From contig NZ_LOPW02000004.1 of assembly GCF_001469875.2 (NCBI RefSeq), positions 186,001 through 250,000 on the forward strand: DNA of 64,000 nt, read 5' to 3'. The notes beneath the pieces were generated by a model that was given only the letters and a program-made list of their open reading frames with translations, had not been told where the DNA came from and did no database searches. This document shows, piece by piece, positions 32,901-42,863 of this stretch. Each line of letters begins with the position of its first letter. Position 1 is the first letter of the stretch. Source of the stretch: Haloferax marisrubri (lineage in GTDB: Archaea > Halobacteriota > Halobacteria > Halobacteriales > Haloferacaceae). Both the position numbers and the translations under genes were made by a program.

Positions 32901-33443
32901 ATGCAGCACGTCAAGGTGCCGCAGGACCGTATCGGTGTTCTCATCGGCGAAGGTGGCTCGACGCTCCGAGAGATAGAGAGTCGCGCGGAAGTCCGACTCG
33001 ACGTTGACTCGGAAAACGGCAGCGTCGCCATCGACAGCGTCGGCGACCCCGTACTCGGCATGGTCGCTCCCGACGTGGTTCGAGCGGTCGGCCGCGGCTT
33101 CGCCCCTGAGGACGCGATGGCGCTCCTCGACGACGACATGATGATGTTCGAACTCATCGATATCGACCGGCACACCCGAAACAAAAACGACATGCGGCGG
33201 CAGAAGGGCCGCCTCATCGGCGAGAACGGCCGCACCCGCGAACTCATGGAGGAGTTGACGGGTGCCGACGTGGTCATCTACGGCTCGACGCTCGGCATCA
33301 TCGGCCAGCCCGAAGAGGTCGAGGCCGTCCGTCGGGCCGTCGAGATGATTCTCGACGGGGCACCCCACGGCGCGGTGTACTCCTTCCTCGAACGGAAGCA
33401 CAACGAACTGACCCAGGGCTTCAACGTCCGGCAGAACAACTGA
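32901..33443 (+). CDS. KH-domain ribosome biogenesis protein (Krr1/Dim2-like)
   Basis: 180 residues with two KH domains. First GxxG is in 'KVPQDRIGVLIGEGGSTLRE'; the second is in 'RLIGENGRTRELMEELTGAD'. The archaeal homolog of eukaryotic Pno1/Dim2, which binds the 3' end of 16S rRNA and partners with aIF2alpha and Nob1-type factors in small subunit assembly. Follows RIO1 in the same direction but has its own TATA box. Confidence 0.92.
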   Translation: MQHVKVPQDRIGVLIGEGGSTLREIESRAEVRLDVDSENGSVAIDSVGDPVLGMVAPDVVRAVGRGFAPEDAMALLDDDMMMFELIDIDRHTRNKNDMRRQKGRLIGENGRTRELMEELTGADVVIYGSTLGIIGQPEEVEAVRRAVEMILDGAPHGAVYSFLERKHNELTQGFNVRQNN

Positions 33444-33633
33444 GACGCGAGACGCCACCGCCGACGAGTCCACCGCCGACACGGCACTCGCCCGCATCGT
33501 CTTTTCACCGCACCCGATTCGACACTGGCGAGGCGACCCGCCGAGAGCCATAGATAAACCCGCAGAATCGACCGCCGTCACCGGGTCTCGACCACCCCAC
33601 CGTGTTGCGTTTTGGCATACCAATAAACGAAGC

Positions 33634-33642
33634 TTTTTTATA
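33634..33642 (+). promoter_or_regulatory. TATA box of the thermosome gene (heat-responsive class)
   Basis: 'TTTTTATAG' is centred about 25 nt before the ATG at 33663. Thermosome promoters of Haloferax are known to be heat-induced; nothing but the core element is seen here. Confidence 0.65.
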
Positions 33643-33662
33643 GAATCACAAACAATCAGGCG

Positions 33663-35351
33663 ATGACTATGAGCCAGCGAATGCAGCAGGGTCAGCCCAT
33701 GATCATTCTGGGCGAGGACTCGCAGCGCACATCCGGTCAGGATGCGCAGTCGATGAACATCACGGCCGGGAAGGCCGTCGCAGAGGCCGTACGCACGACG
33801 CTCGGCCCCAAAGGGATGGACAAGATGCTCGTCGACTCCGGCGGGCAGGTCGTCGTCACGAACGACGGCGTCACCATCCTCAAGGAGATGGACATCGACC
33901 ACCCCGCGGCCAACATGATCGTCGAAGTCTCCGAGACCCAGGAGGACGAGGTCGGAGACGGTACGACGACGGCCGTCATCATCGCCGGCGAACTCCTCGA
34001 CCAGGCCGAGGAGCTCCTCGAATCGGACGTTCACGCGACGACCATCGCGCAGGGCTACCGCCAGGCCGCCGAGAAGGCCAAGGAAGTCCTCGAGGACAAC
34101 GCCATCGAGGTCACGGAGGACGACCGCGAGACCCTCACGAAGATCGCCGCGACGGCGATGACCGGCAAGGGCGCGGAGTCCGCGAAGGACCTGCTCTCCG
34201 AACTCGTCGTCGACGCCGTGCTGGCCGTCAAAGACGAAGACGGCATCGACACGAACAACGTCTCCATCGAGAAGGTCGTCGGCGGCACCATCGACAACTC
34301 CGAACTCGTCGAGGGCGTCATCGTCGACAAAGAGCGCGTGGACGAGAACATGCCCTACGCCGTCGAGGACGCGAACATCGCCATCCTCGACGACGCGCTG
34401 GAAGTCCGCGAGACCGAAATCGACGCGGAAGTCAACGTCACGGACCCCGACCAGCTTCAGCAGTTCCTCGACCAGGAAGAAAAGCAGCTGAAAGAGATGG
34501 TCGACAAGCTCGTCGACGTCGGCGCCGACGCCGTGTTCGTCGGTGACGGCATCGACGACATGGCGCAGCACTACCTCGCGAAGGAGGGTATCCTCGCGGT
34601 CCGCCGCGCCAAGTCCTCCGACCTCAAGCGTCTCGCCCGCGCGACGGGCGGCCGCGTCGTCAGCAGCCTCGACGACATCGAGGCCGACGACCTCGGCTTC
34701 GCCGGCTCCGTCGGACAGAAGGACGTCGGCGGCGACGAGCGCATCTTCGTCGAGGACGTCGAAGACGCGAAGTCCGTCACGCTCATCCTCCGCGGCGGCA
34801 CGGAGCACGTCGTTGACGAGCTCGAGCGCGCCATCGAGGACTCCCTCGGCGTCGTCCGCACGACGCTCGAAGACGGGAAGGTCCTCCCCGGCGGCGGCGC
34901 TCCCGAGACGGAGCTCTCCCTGCAGCTCCGCGAGTTCGCCGACTCCGTCGGCGGCCGCGAGCAACTCGCCGTCGAGGCGTTCGCCGAGGCGCTGGACATC
35001 ATCCCGCGCACCCTCGCCGAGAACGCCGGTCTCGACCCCATCGACTCCCTCGTCGACCTGCGCTCGCGCCACGACGGCGGCGAGTTCGCAGCCGGCCTCG
35101 ACGCCTACACGGGCGAGGTCATCGACATGGAAGAAGAGGGCGTCGTGGAGCCCCTCCGCGTCAAGACCCAGGCTATCGAGTCCGCGACCGAAGCCGCAGT
35201 CATGATCCTCCGCATCGACGACGTCATCGCGGCTGGCGACCTCTCCGGTGGCCAGACCGGCGGTGACGACGACGACGGCGGCGCGCCCGGCGGCATGGGC
35301 GGCGGCATGGGTGGCATGGGCGGTATGGGCGGCATGGGCGGTGCGATGTGA
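33663..35351 (+). CDS. thsA: Thermosome (group II chaperonin) subunit
   Basis: 562 residues. Forms two eight-membered rings that fold proteins in an ATP-driven lid cycle. The phosphate loop '[16 protein letters not shown]', '[17 protein letters not shown]' (GDGTT with catalytic Asp) and '[16 protein letters not shown]' are strong signatures. The apical 'lid' region is around 250-370. The C-terminus is a Gly-Gly-Met repeat tail (about 540-562), typical of haloarchaeal chaperonins. A start at 33669 (MSQRM) is an alternative but the TATA spacing favours 33663. Confidence 0.97.
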   Translation: MTMSQRMQQGQPMIILGEDSQRTSGQDAQSMNITAGKAVAEAVRTTLGPKGMDKMLVDSGGQVVVTNDGVTILKEMDIDHPAANMIVEVSETQEDEVGDGTTTAVIIAGELLDQAEELLESDVHATTIAQGYRQAAEKAKEVLEDNAIEVTEDDRETLTKIAATAMTGKGAESAKDLLSELVVDAVLAVKDEDGIDTNNVSIEKVVGGTIDNSELVEGVIVDKERVDENMPYAVEDANIAILDDALEVRETEIDAEVNVTDPDQLQQFLDQEEKQLKEMVDKLVDVGADAVFVGDGIDDMAQHYLAKEGILAVRRAKSSDLKRLARATGGRVVSSLDDIEADDLGFAGSVGQKDVGGDERIFVEDVEDAKSVTLILRGGTEHVVDELERAIEDSLGVVRTTLEDGKVLPGGGAPETELSLQLREFADSVGGREQLAVEAFAEALDIIPRTLAENAGLDPIDSLVDLRSRHDGGEFAAGLDAYTGEVIDMEEEGVVEPLRVKTQAIESATEAAVMILRIDDVIAAGDLSGGQTGGDDDDGGAPGGMGGGMGGMGGMGGMGGAM

Positions 35352-35665
35352 GCACCCCCAGATAGGCCTACACCACTCACACCCACACCCTGACTTCGCA
35401 TCGACTCGAATCGCTCGGCCGAATTCACGACGTTTTTTGCGGATTCACGCCCGTTAGCCGCCGCTTTGTCCGCTCGCGTATCGGTTGGGACGCCGTTAAT
35501 CGAGCGTCCGCGCCACGTCGTCGTCTGACGCCGCGAGACGGCGGTCGTATCGGTAACCGATTCGCAACAGAAGTTGACGAATCTCTATAAAACGTCCGAG
35601 ACGGTTCGTGAAACGCCGGTACTCGTCTCTATACTTATCTCCCGTGACAGCCTCTGTCAGCGTGT
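35352..35665. other. 314-bp intergenic region with terminator and promoters in both directions
   Basis: After the thermosome gene lies a T6 run (35433-35438), a likely terminator. Further on, CTCTATAAAACG (35583-35594) gives a TATA-like element readable in both directions, and CTATACTTATCT (35629-35640) precedes the next gene. A minus-strand frame at 35496-35660 looks protein-like in places but is interrupted by TATA elements and has poor codon bias. No gene is called. Confidence 0.5.
35433..35438 (+). terminator. Oligo-T terminator after the thermosome gene
   Basis: Six consecutive T residues about 80 nt after the stop; archaeal polymerases stop at such tracts. Confidence 0.5.
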
Positions 35666-36079
35666 ATGTCCTCTCCCGAGCCCTCGGCGGACGCCGCCGC
35701 CTCGGACGCGACCACGCCCGCGAATCGGCCGCTATTTCTGGCCGTCGTCGCGCCCCGAATCTCCGAGGCGGCGGTGCTCGCGGGAACGCTCCTCCCCGGT
35801 TCCGGCCCGCTCGTCCGCGCGCCACACAGCACCTCGCCATCGAACCTCCGCGCCGCCCTCGCCGCGATGCGGCGACCGGACGCCCCGCTCGTCGTGGCGA
35901 CCGATAGCGCGGCCGCCGTCCGCGACGCCGACCGCGTCCACGTCGCCGACGGCGGCGTCGTGGTCGAGTCCGGTGCGCCGAGCGACCTCCTCGCGGTCCC
36001 CGGCGTCTACGCCCGGCGCTACGGTGCCGAAGTCGGCGCGAACTTCGCCGACCCGGGAAAAGACGTCGCCGACGAGTGA
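35666..36079 (+). CDS. Orphan degenerate ABC-ATPase C-terminal-like protein
   Basis: 137 residues, no known family. Residues 74-120 ('APLVVATDSAAAVRDADRVH' then 'VADGGVVVESGAPSDLLAVP' and 'GVYARRYG') closely match the end of ABC-exporter ATPases after the H-loop (xxATHRLSxxxxADRxxxLxxGxxxExGxxxxLL). The expected H-loop histidine is D80 and no Walker A, Q-loop or signature motif exists. It may be a decayed transporter fragment or a domesticated domain. A TATA-like element (35629-35640) about 30 nt upstream indicates it is transcribed. Confidence 0.75.
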   Translation: MSSPEPSADAAASDATTPANRPLFLAVVAPRISEAAVLAGTLLPGSGPLVRAPHSTSPSNLRAALAAMRRPDAPLVVATDSAAAVRDADRVHVADGGVVVESGAPSDLLAVPGVYARRYGAEVGANFADPGKDVADE

Positions 36080-36136
36080 CGGGCGCACCCGGATTGCCGC
36101 CCAACCTTCACTTTCCTCGCCGAACGAGCTGGCGGC

Positions 36137-36244
36137 ATGGGCGAGAGAGCGTGTTACCGGGAGTTCTGCCCGGACTGCGACGCGCCGGTGACTATCGTCG
36201 ACGACGAGTGCCCCGACTGCGGTCGGGAGTTGGCGGTCGTCTGA
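36137..36244 (+). CDS. Tiny zinc-finger protein (35 aa)
   Basis: 35 residues: 'CPDCDAPVTIVDDECPDCGR' has two CPxC pairs, enough for one zinc ion, giving a one-knuckle fold. Starts at an ATG 57 nt after the previous gene. Haloarchaea express several such CPxCG micro-proteins of which some affect biofilm or motility; this one's role is unknown. Short length and perfect spacing of the pairs support reality. Confidence 0.7.
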   Translation: MGERACYREFCPDCDAPVTIVDDECPDCGRELAVV

Positions 36245-36259
36245 GAACCACAACGAAAA

Positions 36260-36274
36260 GAGCGCGACGGGATT
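36260..36274 (+). repeat. Direct repeat of the tRNA-Arg 3' end (att-like)
   Basis: GAGCGCGACGGGATT is identical to 36331-36345, the 3' acceptor and T-arm part of the adjacent tRNA gene. Period is 71 bp. Such duplications are left when an integrative element using a tRNA gene as attachment site inserts or is lost. Confidence 0.6.
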
Positions 36275-36276
36275 GA

Positions 36277-36295
36277 GCAAACGCGAAGCGTTTGC
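36277..36295. repeat. Inverted repeat GCAAACGC-GAA-GCGTTTGC
   Basis: Eight-bp perfect arms with a 3-base loop, just inside the duplicated tRNA end. Could be a recombination arm-type site or a terminator-like hairpin. Confidence 0.4.
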
Positions 36296-36329
36296 GATGT
36301 CCGTCGCGCGAGCGAGGCCTCCGGCCGAG

Positions 36330-36403
36330 CGAGCGCGACGGGATTCGAACCCGCGACCATCGGATTAGAAGTCCGACGCTCTGTCCGACTGAGCTACGCG
36401 CCC
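36330..36403 (-). tRNA. tRNA-Arg (anticodon TCT)
   Basis: 74 nt on the minus strand: acceptor GGGCGCG pairs with CGCGCTC (one G-U), discriminator G, D-arm GCTC/GAGC, anticodon stem TCGGA/TCCGA with loop CTTCTAA giving anticodon TCT for AGA, and T-arm GCGGG/CCCGT with TTCGAAT loop. No intron, no encoded CCA. Its 3' end is duplicated at 36260-36274. Confidence 0.95.
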
Positions 36404-36462
36404 TCGATGCCCACAAACCGGCCCTGCAAGAAAAACGAATCGGGTTCTACCCGTCACACGAC

Positions 36463-36840
36463 CTACCCGTCGAAGCGGTACAGCGACGTGACCGCAGGGA
36501 GCCTGTTGAGCATCCAGATGCCGACCGGGAGGCCGACGATGGTGAGCGTGAACAGCACCGCCACGTTCGCCCAGACCCAACTCAGCCACCAGCCGACGAA
36601 CACGAAGTAGACGGCCCGAACGATGATTGACCGCTGCCCCCGAGACGAGTCGGGTTCGAGCCGCGATTTCGGCTCCTTCAACGAGAGCACCGTCGGCACG
36701 AGGTTGATGAGCGCGACGCCGAGCGGGATGCCGATGACCGTCGCGTTCAGGAACCACGCGACGTTGACGACGGCAGGGGTCGCCCACCAGCCGACGAAGA
36801 CGAACCAGATGGCGCGGACCACGAACGAACGCTGAGACAT
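36463..36840 (-). CDS. YccF-domain membrane protein
   Basis: 125 residues, two copies of the same half: 'IWFVFVGWWATPAVVNVAWF' with 'IGIPLGVALINLVP', and 'VYFVFVGWWLSWVWANVAVL' with 'VGLPVGIWMLNRLP'. The W-F-V-x-V-G-W-W pattern and G-x-P-x-G turn are the YccF signature. About four membrane helices. Function of YccF proteins is not known. Start is the ATG at 36840 (MSQRSFVVRAIW), just before the tRNA gene in the same orientation. Confidence 0.88.
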   Translation of the reverse strand: MSQRSFVVRAIWFVFVGWWATPAVVNVAWFLNATVIGIPLGVALINLVPTVLSLKEPKSRLEPDSSRGQRSIIVRAVYFVFVGWWLSWVWANVAVLFTLTIVGLPVGIWMLNRLPAVTSLYRFDG

Positions 36841-36948
36841 GGGCGTAGTACGCGGGCCGAGGCGAAAAGCGACGGGGTGAGTCGGGAGCGCCGAGGCGGC
36901 GACGGGAGAGCGGCGAAAACCCGCCACCCGGAGCGACGTGAAGGGAGG

Positions 36949-36955
36949 CTTTAAC
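36949..36955 (+). promoter_or_regulatory. TATA box of the UPF0200-UPF0201 operon
   Basis: 'CTTTAAC' is centred 28 nt before the ATG at 36980. Confidence 0.6.
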
Positions 36956-36979
36956 AGCGCCAACGCGGTAACACCGGCT

Positions 36980-37549
36980 ATGAGAGTCATCGGGACGGTC
37001 GGCCTGCCGGGAAGCGGCAAGGGCGAACTCGCCGAGGTGGCCCGCGAAGCGGGCGTGCCCGTCGTGACGATGGGCGACGTCATCCGCGAGGAGTGTCGCA
37101 AGCGCGGCCTCGACCCCGCGACGGACCACGGGAAGATAGCGACCGCGCTCCGCGAGGAGGAGGGCGACGACGCCATCGCCGCGCGGTCCCTGCCGATGGT
37201 CGAACAGCACCTCGAATCGAACGACGTGGTGCTCGTCGACGGCCTTCGGTCGGGCGTCGAACTCGACCGCTTTCGGGAGGCGTTCGGCGACGACTTCGTC
37301 CTCGTGAGCGTCGAAGCGCCGTTCGAGACGCGCGCCGAGCGCCTGCTCGACCGCGACCGCGACGACAGCGACACCGACGTTGAGGCGCTGAAAAAGCGCG
37401 AGCGCCGCGAACTCGACTTCGGGATGGGCGACGCGATGGACCGCGCCGACGTGGTCATTCAGAACACCGGCACGCTGGCGGAGTACCGCGAGACCATCAC
37501 CAAGTTGTTCGAAGAGGGGCCCGAGGCGGTCGCGGAGGCCGACGCGTGA
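36980..37549 (+). CDS. UPF0200 nucleoside-kinase-like P-loop protein
   Basis: 189 residues. 'IGTVGLPGSGKGELAEVA' is a Walker A P-loop (G8-G15) like that of adenylate or dephospho-CoA kinases; 'VVTMGDVIREECRKRG' and 'VLVDGLRSGVELDRF' fit the NMP/LID-type pattern. The family is archaeal and of unproven substrate; in some species it is fused to the next gene's product, UPF0201. The two genes overlap by 4 nt (GTGA at 37546-37549), so they act together. Confidence 0.9.
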   Translation: MRVIGTVGLPGSGKGELAEVAREAGVPVVTMGDVIREECRKRGLDPATDHGKIATALREEEGDDAIAARSLPMVEQHLESNDVVLVDGLRSGVELDRFREAFGDDFVLVSVEAPFETRAERLLDRDRDDSDTDVEALKKRERRELDFGMGDAMDRADVVIQNTGTLAEYRETITKLFEEGPEAVAEADA

Positions 37550-37968
37550 GCATGATTTACAGCGTCGACGTCCGCATCGAAGCGCCCGTCCGCGACACCG
37601 AGGTCACGGACCGCGTCGGCGACGCCGTCGAGAACATCTTCCCCGGCGTCGAACTCGACCACGAACCCGGGAAACTCGTCGGCGAGACCCACGAACTGGA
37701 GCGGTTCTCCGAGCGCCTCCACGAGCAGGCCATCCTCGACACCGCCCGCCGCGAGTTCGCCAAGCGCCGCGACGACGACGGCTTCTCGTTCGCGCTGAAA
37801 AAACAGGCCGCGTTCAAGGGCGTCGTCAACTTCTCCGTCGGCAACCCCGACGAACTCGGCGACATCGACGTCCACGTGACCGTCCGCGACCCCTCCGTCG
37901 ACGAGGTCATCGACTACATCGCGCCGCCGACCGAAGACGGGCGACCGGTCGACCCGAACGACCGCTAA
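37546..37968 (+). CDS. UPF0201 RNA-binding-like protein
   Basis: 140 residues in a ferredoxin-like two-part fold: 'IYSVDVRIEAPVRDTEVTDR' starts it, 'FPGVELDHEPGKLVGETHEL' and 'FALKKQAAFKGVVNFSVGNP' are family stretches. Archaeal family with a proposed RNA-related role and a link to UPF0200. The GTG at 37546 overlaps the upstream stop (GTGA) and is used; ATG 37552 is an alternative two codons later. Confidence 0.88.
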   Translation: MSMIYSVDVRIEAPVRDTEVTDRVGDAVENIFPGVELDHEPGKLVGETHELERFSERLHEQAILDTARREFAKRRDDDGFSFALKKQAAFKGVVNFSVGNPDELGDIDVHVTVRDPSVDEVIDYIAPPTEDGRPVDPNDR

Positions 37969-38012
37969 ACCGTGAGCGAGACCGGAGACTGAGACGGCGT
38001 TTTCCCGTCTAC

Positions 38013-39029
38013 TCAGGTGACCAACAGCGCCACAGCGACGGCGATAAAGACGATTTTCAGCCCCGTGTTGACGGCGATGACCTTCGACCCGAACTCGGGG
38101 CCCCAGATGCCGTACTGGAAGGGAATCGACCGCTTGAACGTCGAGACGGCGAAGGAGATGATGCCGCCGATGAGCATCGTCGCCACGGCCTGTTTCGGCG
38201 TGAACGTCTCGCCGACGGCCGGCGCGATGGCCGCCGCGCCGGCCGTCGTGTCGAACGCGAACGCGACGACGACGGGGACGGCCGCGCCCGGCAGGCCGAC
38301 GAGGTTCGTCAGCGGACTGGCGAGCGCCGCGAACGATTCGAGGTCGGTCGTCCGCAGGAGGAGCGTGACGGCCACGTAGACGACGGCCAGTCTCGGGACG
38401 ATGCGCCGCAGTTTCGTCCACGTGCTCCGCGCGGCGTCTTCTATCGTCTCGCGGAGCGAGTCCTCGGTGTCGTCCGCGTCGTCGGCGCTCGCGTCGGCGG
38501 CCGATTCGACCGCGTCAACCGCACCGCCCGAACCGTCGGTCTCGGCGACCGCGACCGGGGTCGTGTTGCGGTCAGAAAGGAGTACCGCGCCGGCGACGAC
38601 GCCGGTCGCGGTGATGGCCAGCGCGATGGCCGCCCGCGCGCCGACGTACATGAAGCCGACCTCGCGGCCGAGGATGGGGATGAGCACCGGCCAGTAGAAC
38701 GTGAAGATGTGCTGGACGAAGCCGAAGAACGTGTTGATGGTGACGGCGACGAGGGTCGCCCGGTCGTCGAGGACGCCCGACTCGCGGAACTCCGCGAGCA
38801 TCCCGTAGCCCGCCGTCGTCGAGGCGGCGGTGGTGACGATGGCCGTCCCGACCTCGTCCGGGAGGTTCGCGGGACTCGTCAGATACCGCGAGAGGCCGGC
38901 GATGCGCTCGACGAGGCCGAAGGCGACGACGAGATTCGCGGCGAAGACGCCCACGGCGATGTAAGCGGCGATGCGCGCGACTCGCGGGAGCACCTCGAAC
39001 AGCACCGGGAGGACGGCCGACGACTGCAC
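38013..39029 (-). CDS. Nucleoside-recognition (Gate-domain) membrane protein
   Basis: 338 residues. Two sets of hydrophobic helices (about 10-165 and 212-338) flank an acidic cytosolic segment (about 166-205, rich in Asp/Ala). 'TAASTTAGYGMLAEFRESGV' and 'AFAFDTTAGAAAIAPAVGET' are paired repeats typical of the nucleoside-recognition Gate domain. In bacteria such proteins include SpmA/SpmB and FeoB tail-like transport modules. The substrate is unknown. Single gene, convergent with UPF0201 on the left. Confidence 0.88.
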   Translation of the reverse strand: MQSSAVLPVLFEVLPRVARIAAYIAVGVFAANLVVAFGLVERIAGLSRYLTSPANLPDEVGTAIVTTAASTTAGYGMLAEFRESGVLDDRATLVAVTINTFFGFVQHIFTFYWPVLIPILGREVGFMYVGARAAIALAITATGVVAGAVLLSDRNTTPVAVAETDGSGGAVDAVESAADASADDADDTEDSLRETIEDAARSTWTKLRRIVPRLAVVYVAVTLLLRTTDLESFAALASPLTNLVGLPGAAVPVVVAFAFDTTAGAAAIAPAVGETFTPKQAVATMLIGGIISFAVSTFKRSIPFQYGIWGPEFGSKVIAVNTGLKIVFIAVAVALLVT

Positions 39030-39094
39030 GACCGACGGTCGGTGCCGAGCGAACTAATCGGCGTCGGTCGGCGGGAGGCGGTTCGAACGTCGGG

Positions 39095-39655
39095 TCAGAC
39101 GAGTGCCTGCGCGACTCCGAACAGGACGACGACGCCGAGCACGTCGCAGACGTTGGTGACGACGGGGATGACCACGTCGTCGGGGTCGAGGCCGAACCGA
39201 TAGGCGACGTAGGTCGCCGAAAACGTCACGACGACCGCGAGGACGGCCAGCGAAATCCCGCTCGACAGGGCGACGAGGACGACCTTCTGCAGGGCCAGCG
39301 ACGTGTCGCCGGAGACGAGGAGCGTGGCGACCCACGCGCCCACGCCGATGACGGGGAAGACCGTCACCGCGAGGGCGACCGTGGCGACGGCGTTGCCCGC
39401 GAGTTCGTCGTCGCGGGGCGAAAACGAGAGCGTCCCGAGGTGGAACGAGGTGGAAAGACGCGCCGCGAGGACGCTCCCGAGGTTCCCCGCGGTCCCGATG
39501 GTGACGGGGACGAGCACGAGCAGCGACGGGTAGCGGAATAGCTGTGCCTCGAAGCTCCCGAGAACGAGGCCGCTTCCGAGTTCGACGAGCGTGAGCACGA
39601 GCAACACCGGGAGCATCGCCCGCGTGATGGCGCGGACGGTCCACTCCGTCGGCAC
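39095..39655 (-). CDS. MgtE-type cation transporter, second half
   Basis: 186 residues containing one MgtE transmembrane domain: about five helices with 'LLVLVPVTIGTAGNLGSVLA' (the P-x-x-x-x-x-G-N pore region) and 'DDVVIPVVTNVCDVLGVVV', the conserved D-x-x-x-x-P/T-x-x-D region. The cytosolic N and CBS domains of full-length MgtE are missing. Starts at GTG 39655, directly after the stop of the partner half-gene. The pair probably makes a heterodimeric Mg2+ or Co2+ channel. Confidence 0.87.
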   Translation of the reverse strand: MPTEWTVRAITRAMLPVLLVLTLVELGSGLVLGSFEAQLFRYPSLLVLVPVTIGTAGNLGSVLAARLSTSFHLGTLSFSPRDDELAGNAVATVALAVTVFPVIGVGAWVATLLVSGDTSLALQKVVLVALSSGISLAVLAVVVTFSATYVAYRFGLDPDDVVIPVVTNVCDVLGVVVLFGVAQALV

Positions 39656-40237
39656 TCAGAACACCCCCGCGACGGCGAGGACGGTTCGGACCGCGATGAG
39701 CAGAAAGAGGATGCCGAACACGTCGCCGGTGGTCGTCACGACCGGGCCGACGATGGTGTCGGGGTTGCGCCCGCGGCGGTAGCCCGCGAAGACGACGCTG
39801 ACGACGACGACGGTCAGGACGATGCCGGACAGCAGACCGGCGACGATGGCGACGCCGACGAGAATCGGGAGCGGCGCGACCCGACTGCCGAGGAACGTGA
39901 GGAGGAAGAACGCGACGACGGCGGCGAACGTGCTCGTAAGCACGCCGTTGGCGAGTGCGGCCGTCGCGGCGGCCCGGAGTCGCTCGTCGCCGCCGGTGAC
40001 GCGGGGTTCGATGAGCCCCTGATGGAGCGCGGTGGCGATGCGAGCGCCGAGCGAGCCGTAGACGTTGCCGCGGGTCGCCAGGAGCGCGGGAACGAGGACG
40101 AGAAGCCCCGGCACGGCCCGGAGTTCGGCCCGCATCCCCCCGAGGACGACGCCGGCGACGAGGCCGCCGACGAGGCTGGCCGCGAGCGCGGGCAAGGCTT
40201 CCTTGTAGGCCTCGACCGCCACGTCTCGCACGGTCAT
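39656..40237 (-). CDS. MgtE-type cation transporter, first half
   Basis: 193 residues with one MgtE transmembrane domain: 'GLLVLVPALLATRGNVYGSL' and 'PDTIVGPVVTTTGDVFGILF' match the pore helices of MgtE. Lacks regulatory N and CBS domains. The next gene (39095-39655) encodes the second half and begins at the very next base, so the operon produces a two-subunit channel. Separate halves are known in archaea, while bacterial MgtE is a homodimer of longer chains. Confidence 0.87.
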   Translation of the reverse strand: MTVRDVAVEAYKEALPALAASLVGGLVAGVVLGGMRAELRAVPGLLVLVPALLATRGNVYGSLGARIATALHQGLIEPRVTGGDERLRAAATAALANGVLTSTFAAVVAFFLLTFLGSRVAPLPILVGVAIVAGLLSGIVLTVVVVSVVFAGYRRGRNPDTIVGPVVTTTGDVFGILFLLIAVRTVLAVAGVF

Positions 40238-40370
40238 TGTGGGGTGCGACGAACCCGAGCGTTAAAAGTCGGCGGTATCCCGGCGAGCCGCGAGAACCGC
40301 GCGGTCGCGGAATCGGAGAACCAGAACCGCAGAAAACGAAGAATCGAAGGGAAGGGAACGGAACGCGGGG

Positions 40371-41774
<1,404 letters not shown>

Positions 41775-41855
41775 CTACGCCGTCGCGTCGGTAAAGGCTT
41801 TATCCGTCGCGTTCGGGGCCAACACCTATCGGCTCGGCCCCCGACAGCGCACTCG

Positions 41856-42830
41856 ATGACCACGATTCTCGTCCTCGACCGTCCCACGCACGGAATCCCG
41901 GCGTCGGAGTACGCTTCGGCCCTCCGCGAGCGACTCCCCGACGCGACCGTGCGCCACCCGAAGACGACCGCCGAAACGCTTGCTGCCGCGCGCGACGCGA
42001 CCATTATCACCAGCACGTCGCTCCCCGACGAGGTGCTCGACGCCGCCGACGACCTCCGACTGTTCGCCGGCGCGGCCGCAGGCTACGACCACCTCCCGCT
42101 GGAAACGCTCCGCGAGCGCGGCGTCCGCGTCACCAACGCCTCGGGCGTCCACGGCCCCAACATCGCCGAACACGTCATCGGCTGGCTCCTCATGATTACC
42201 CGCCGACTGGACGAGGGGCTCCGCCGCCAGCGACGCCGCGAGTGGCGACACTTCCAGTCGCACGGTGAGCTGCACGGCTCGACGGCCACCGTGGTCGGCC
42301 TCGGTGCCATCGGACAGGCGGTCGTCGAGCGACTCGACGCGTTCGGCGTCGAGACCATCGGCGTCCGCTACACGCCCGAAAAGGGCGGCCCGACCGACGA
42401 AGTGCTCGGGTTCGACGACCTCGAATCGGCGCTCGTCCGCACCAACTTCCTCGTGGTCGCGTGCCCGCTGACCGACGAGACGCGCGGACTCATCGACAGC
42501 CGGGCGCTGGAGGCGCTTCCCACACACGCCGTCCTCGTCAACGTCGCACGCGGCGGGGTCGTCGACACCGATGCGCTCGTCTCGACGCTCCGAAGCAACC
42601 GCCTCCGCGCCGCCGCGCTCGACGTGACCGACCCCGAACCGCTTCCCGAGGACCACCCGCTTTGGGGCTTCGAGAACGTCTACATCACCCCGCACGTCTC
42701 CGGCCACACGCCGCACTACTGGACGCGCGTCGCCGACATCCTCGCGGAGAACGTCGAGCGACTGGCGTCGGCGTCGGACGGCGAAACGCCAACGCTCCGC
42801 AATCAGGTCGTTCCGAGCCCGAACCCCTGA
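41856..42830 (+). CDS. D-2-hydroxyacid dehydrogenase
   Basis: 324 residues, NAD(P)-dependent. The nucleotide fold reads 'TATVVGLGAIGQAVVERLD' (GxGxxG). Catalytic residues are the Arg in 'LVNVARGGVVDTDALVSTL', a Glu in 'AALDVTDPEPLPEDHPLWG', and the His in 'VYITPHVSGHTPHYW'. Haloferax mediterranei has a characterised enzyme of this family that reduces 2-keto acids to D-2-hydroxyacids. The substrate here is not determined. Divergent from srp54. Confidence 0.9.
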   Translation: MTTILVLDRPTHGIPASEYASALRERLPDATVRHPKTTAETLAAARDATIITSTSLPDEVLDAADDLRLFAGAAAGYDHLPLETLRERGVRVTNASGVHGPNIAEHVIGWLLMITRRLDEGLRRQRRREWRHFQSHGELHGSTATVVGLGAIGQAVVERLDAFGVETIGVRYTPEKGGPTDEVLGFDDLESALVRTNFLVVACPLTDETRGLIDSRALEALPTHAVLVNVARGGVVDTDALVSTLRSNRLRAAALDVTDPEPLPEDHPLWGFENVYITPHVSGHTPHYWTRVADILAENVERLASASDGETPTLRNQVVPSPNP

Positions 42831-42863
42831 GGTACTTGCCGCGGCGAATCGTACGCCCGAGCG

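Noticed and set aside
33444-33662. Intergenic region before the thermosome gene searched for extra genes
   Set aside because: Only a TATA box and T-rich stretches are found; no open frame with haloarchaeal codon bias.
31539-35072. 1177-codon minus-strand frame
   Set aside because: Covers aIF1A, RIO1, KH and thermosome genes on the other strand. Its composition (Val/Asp/Arg/Glu) is what antisense of acidic halophilic genes gives.
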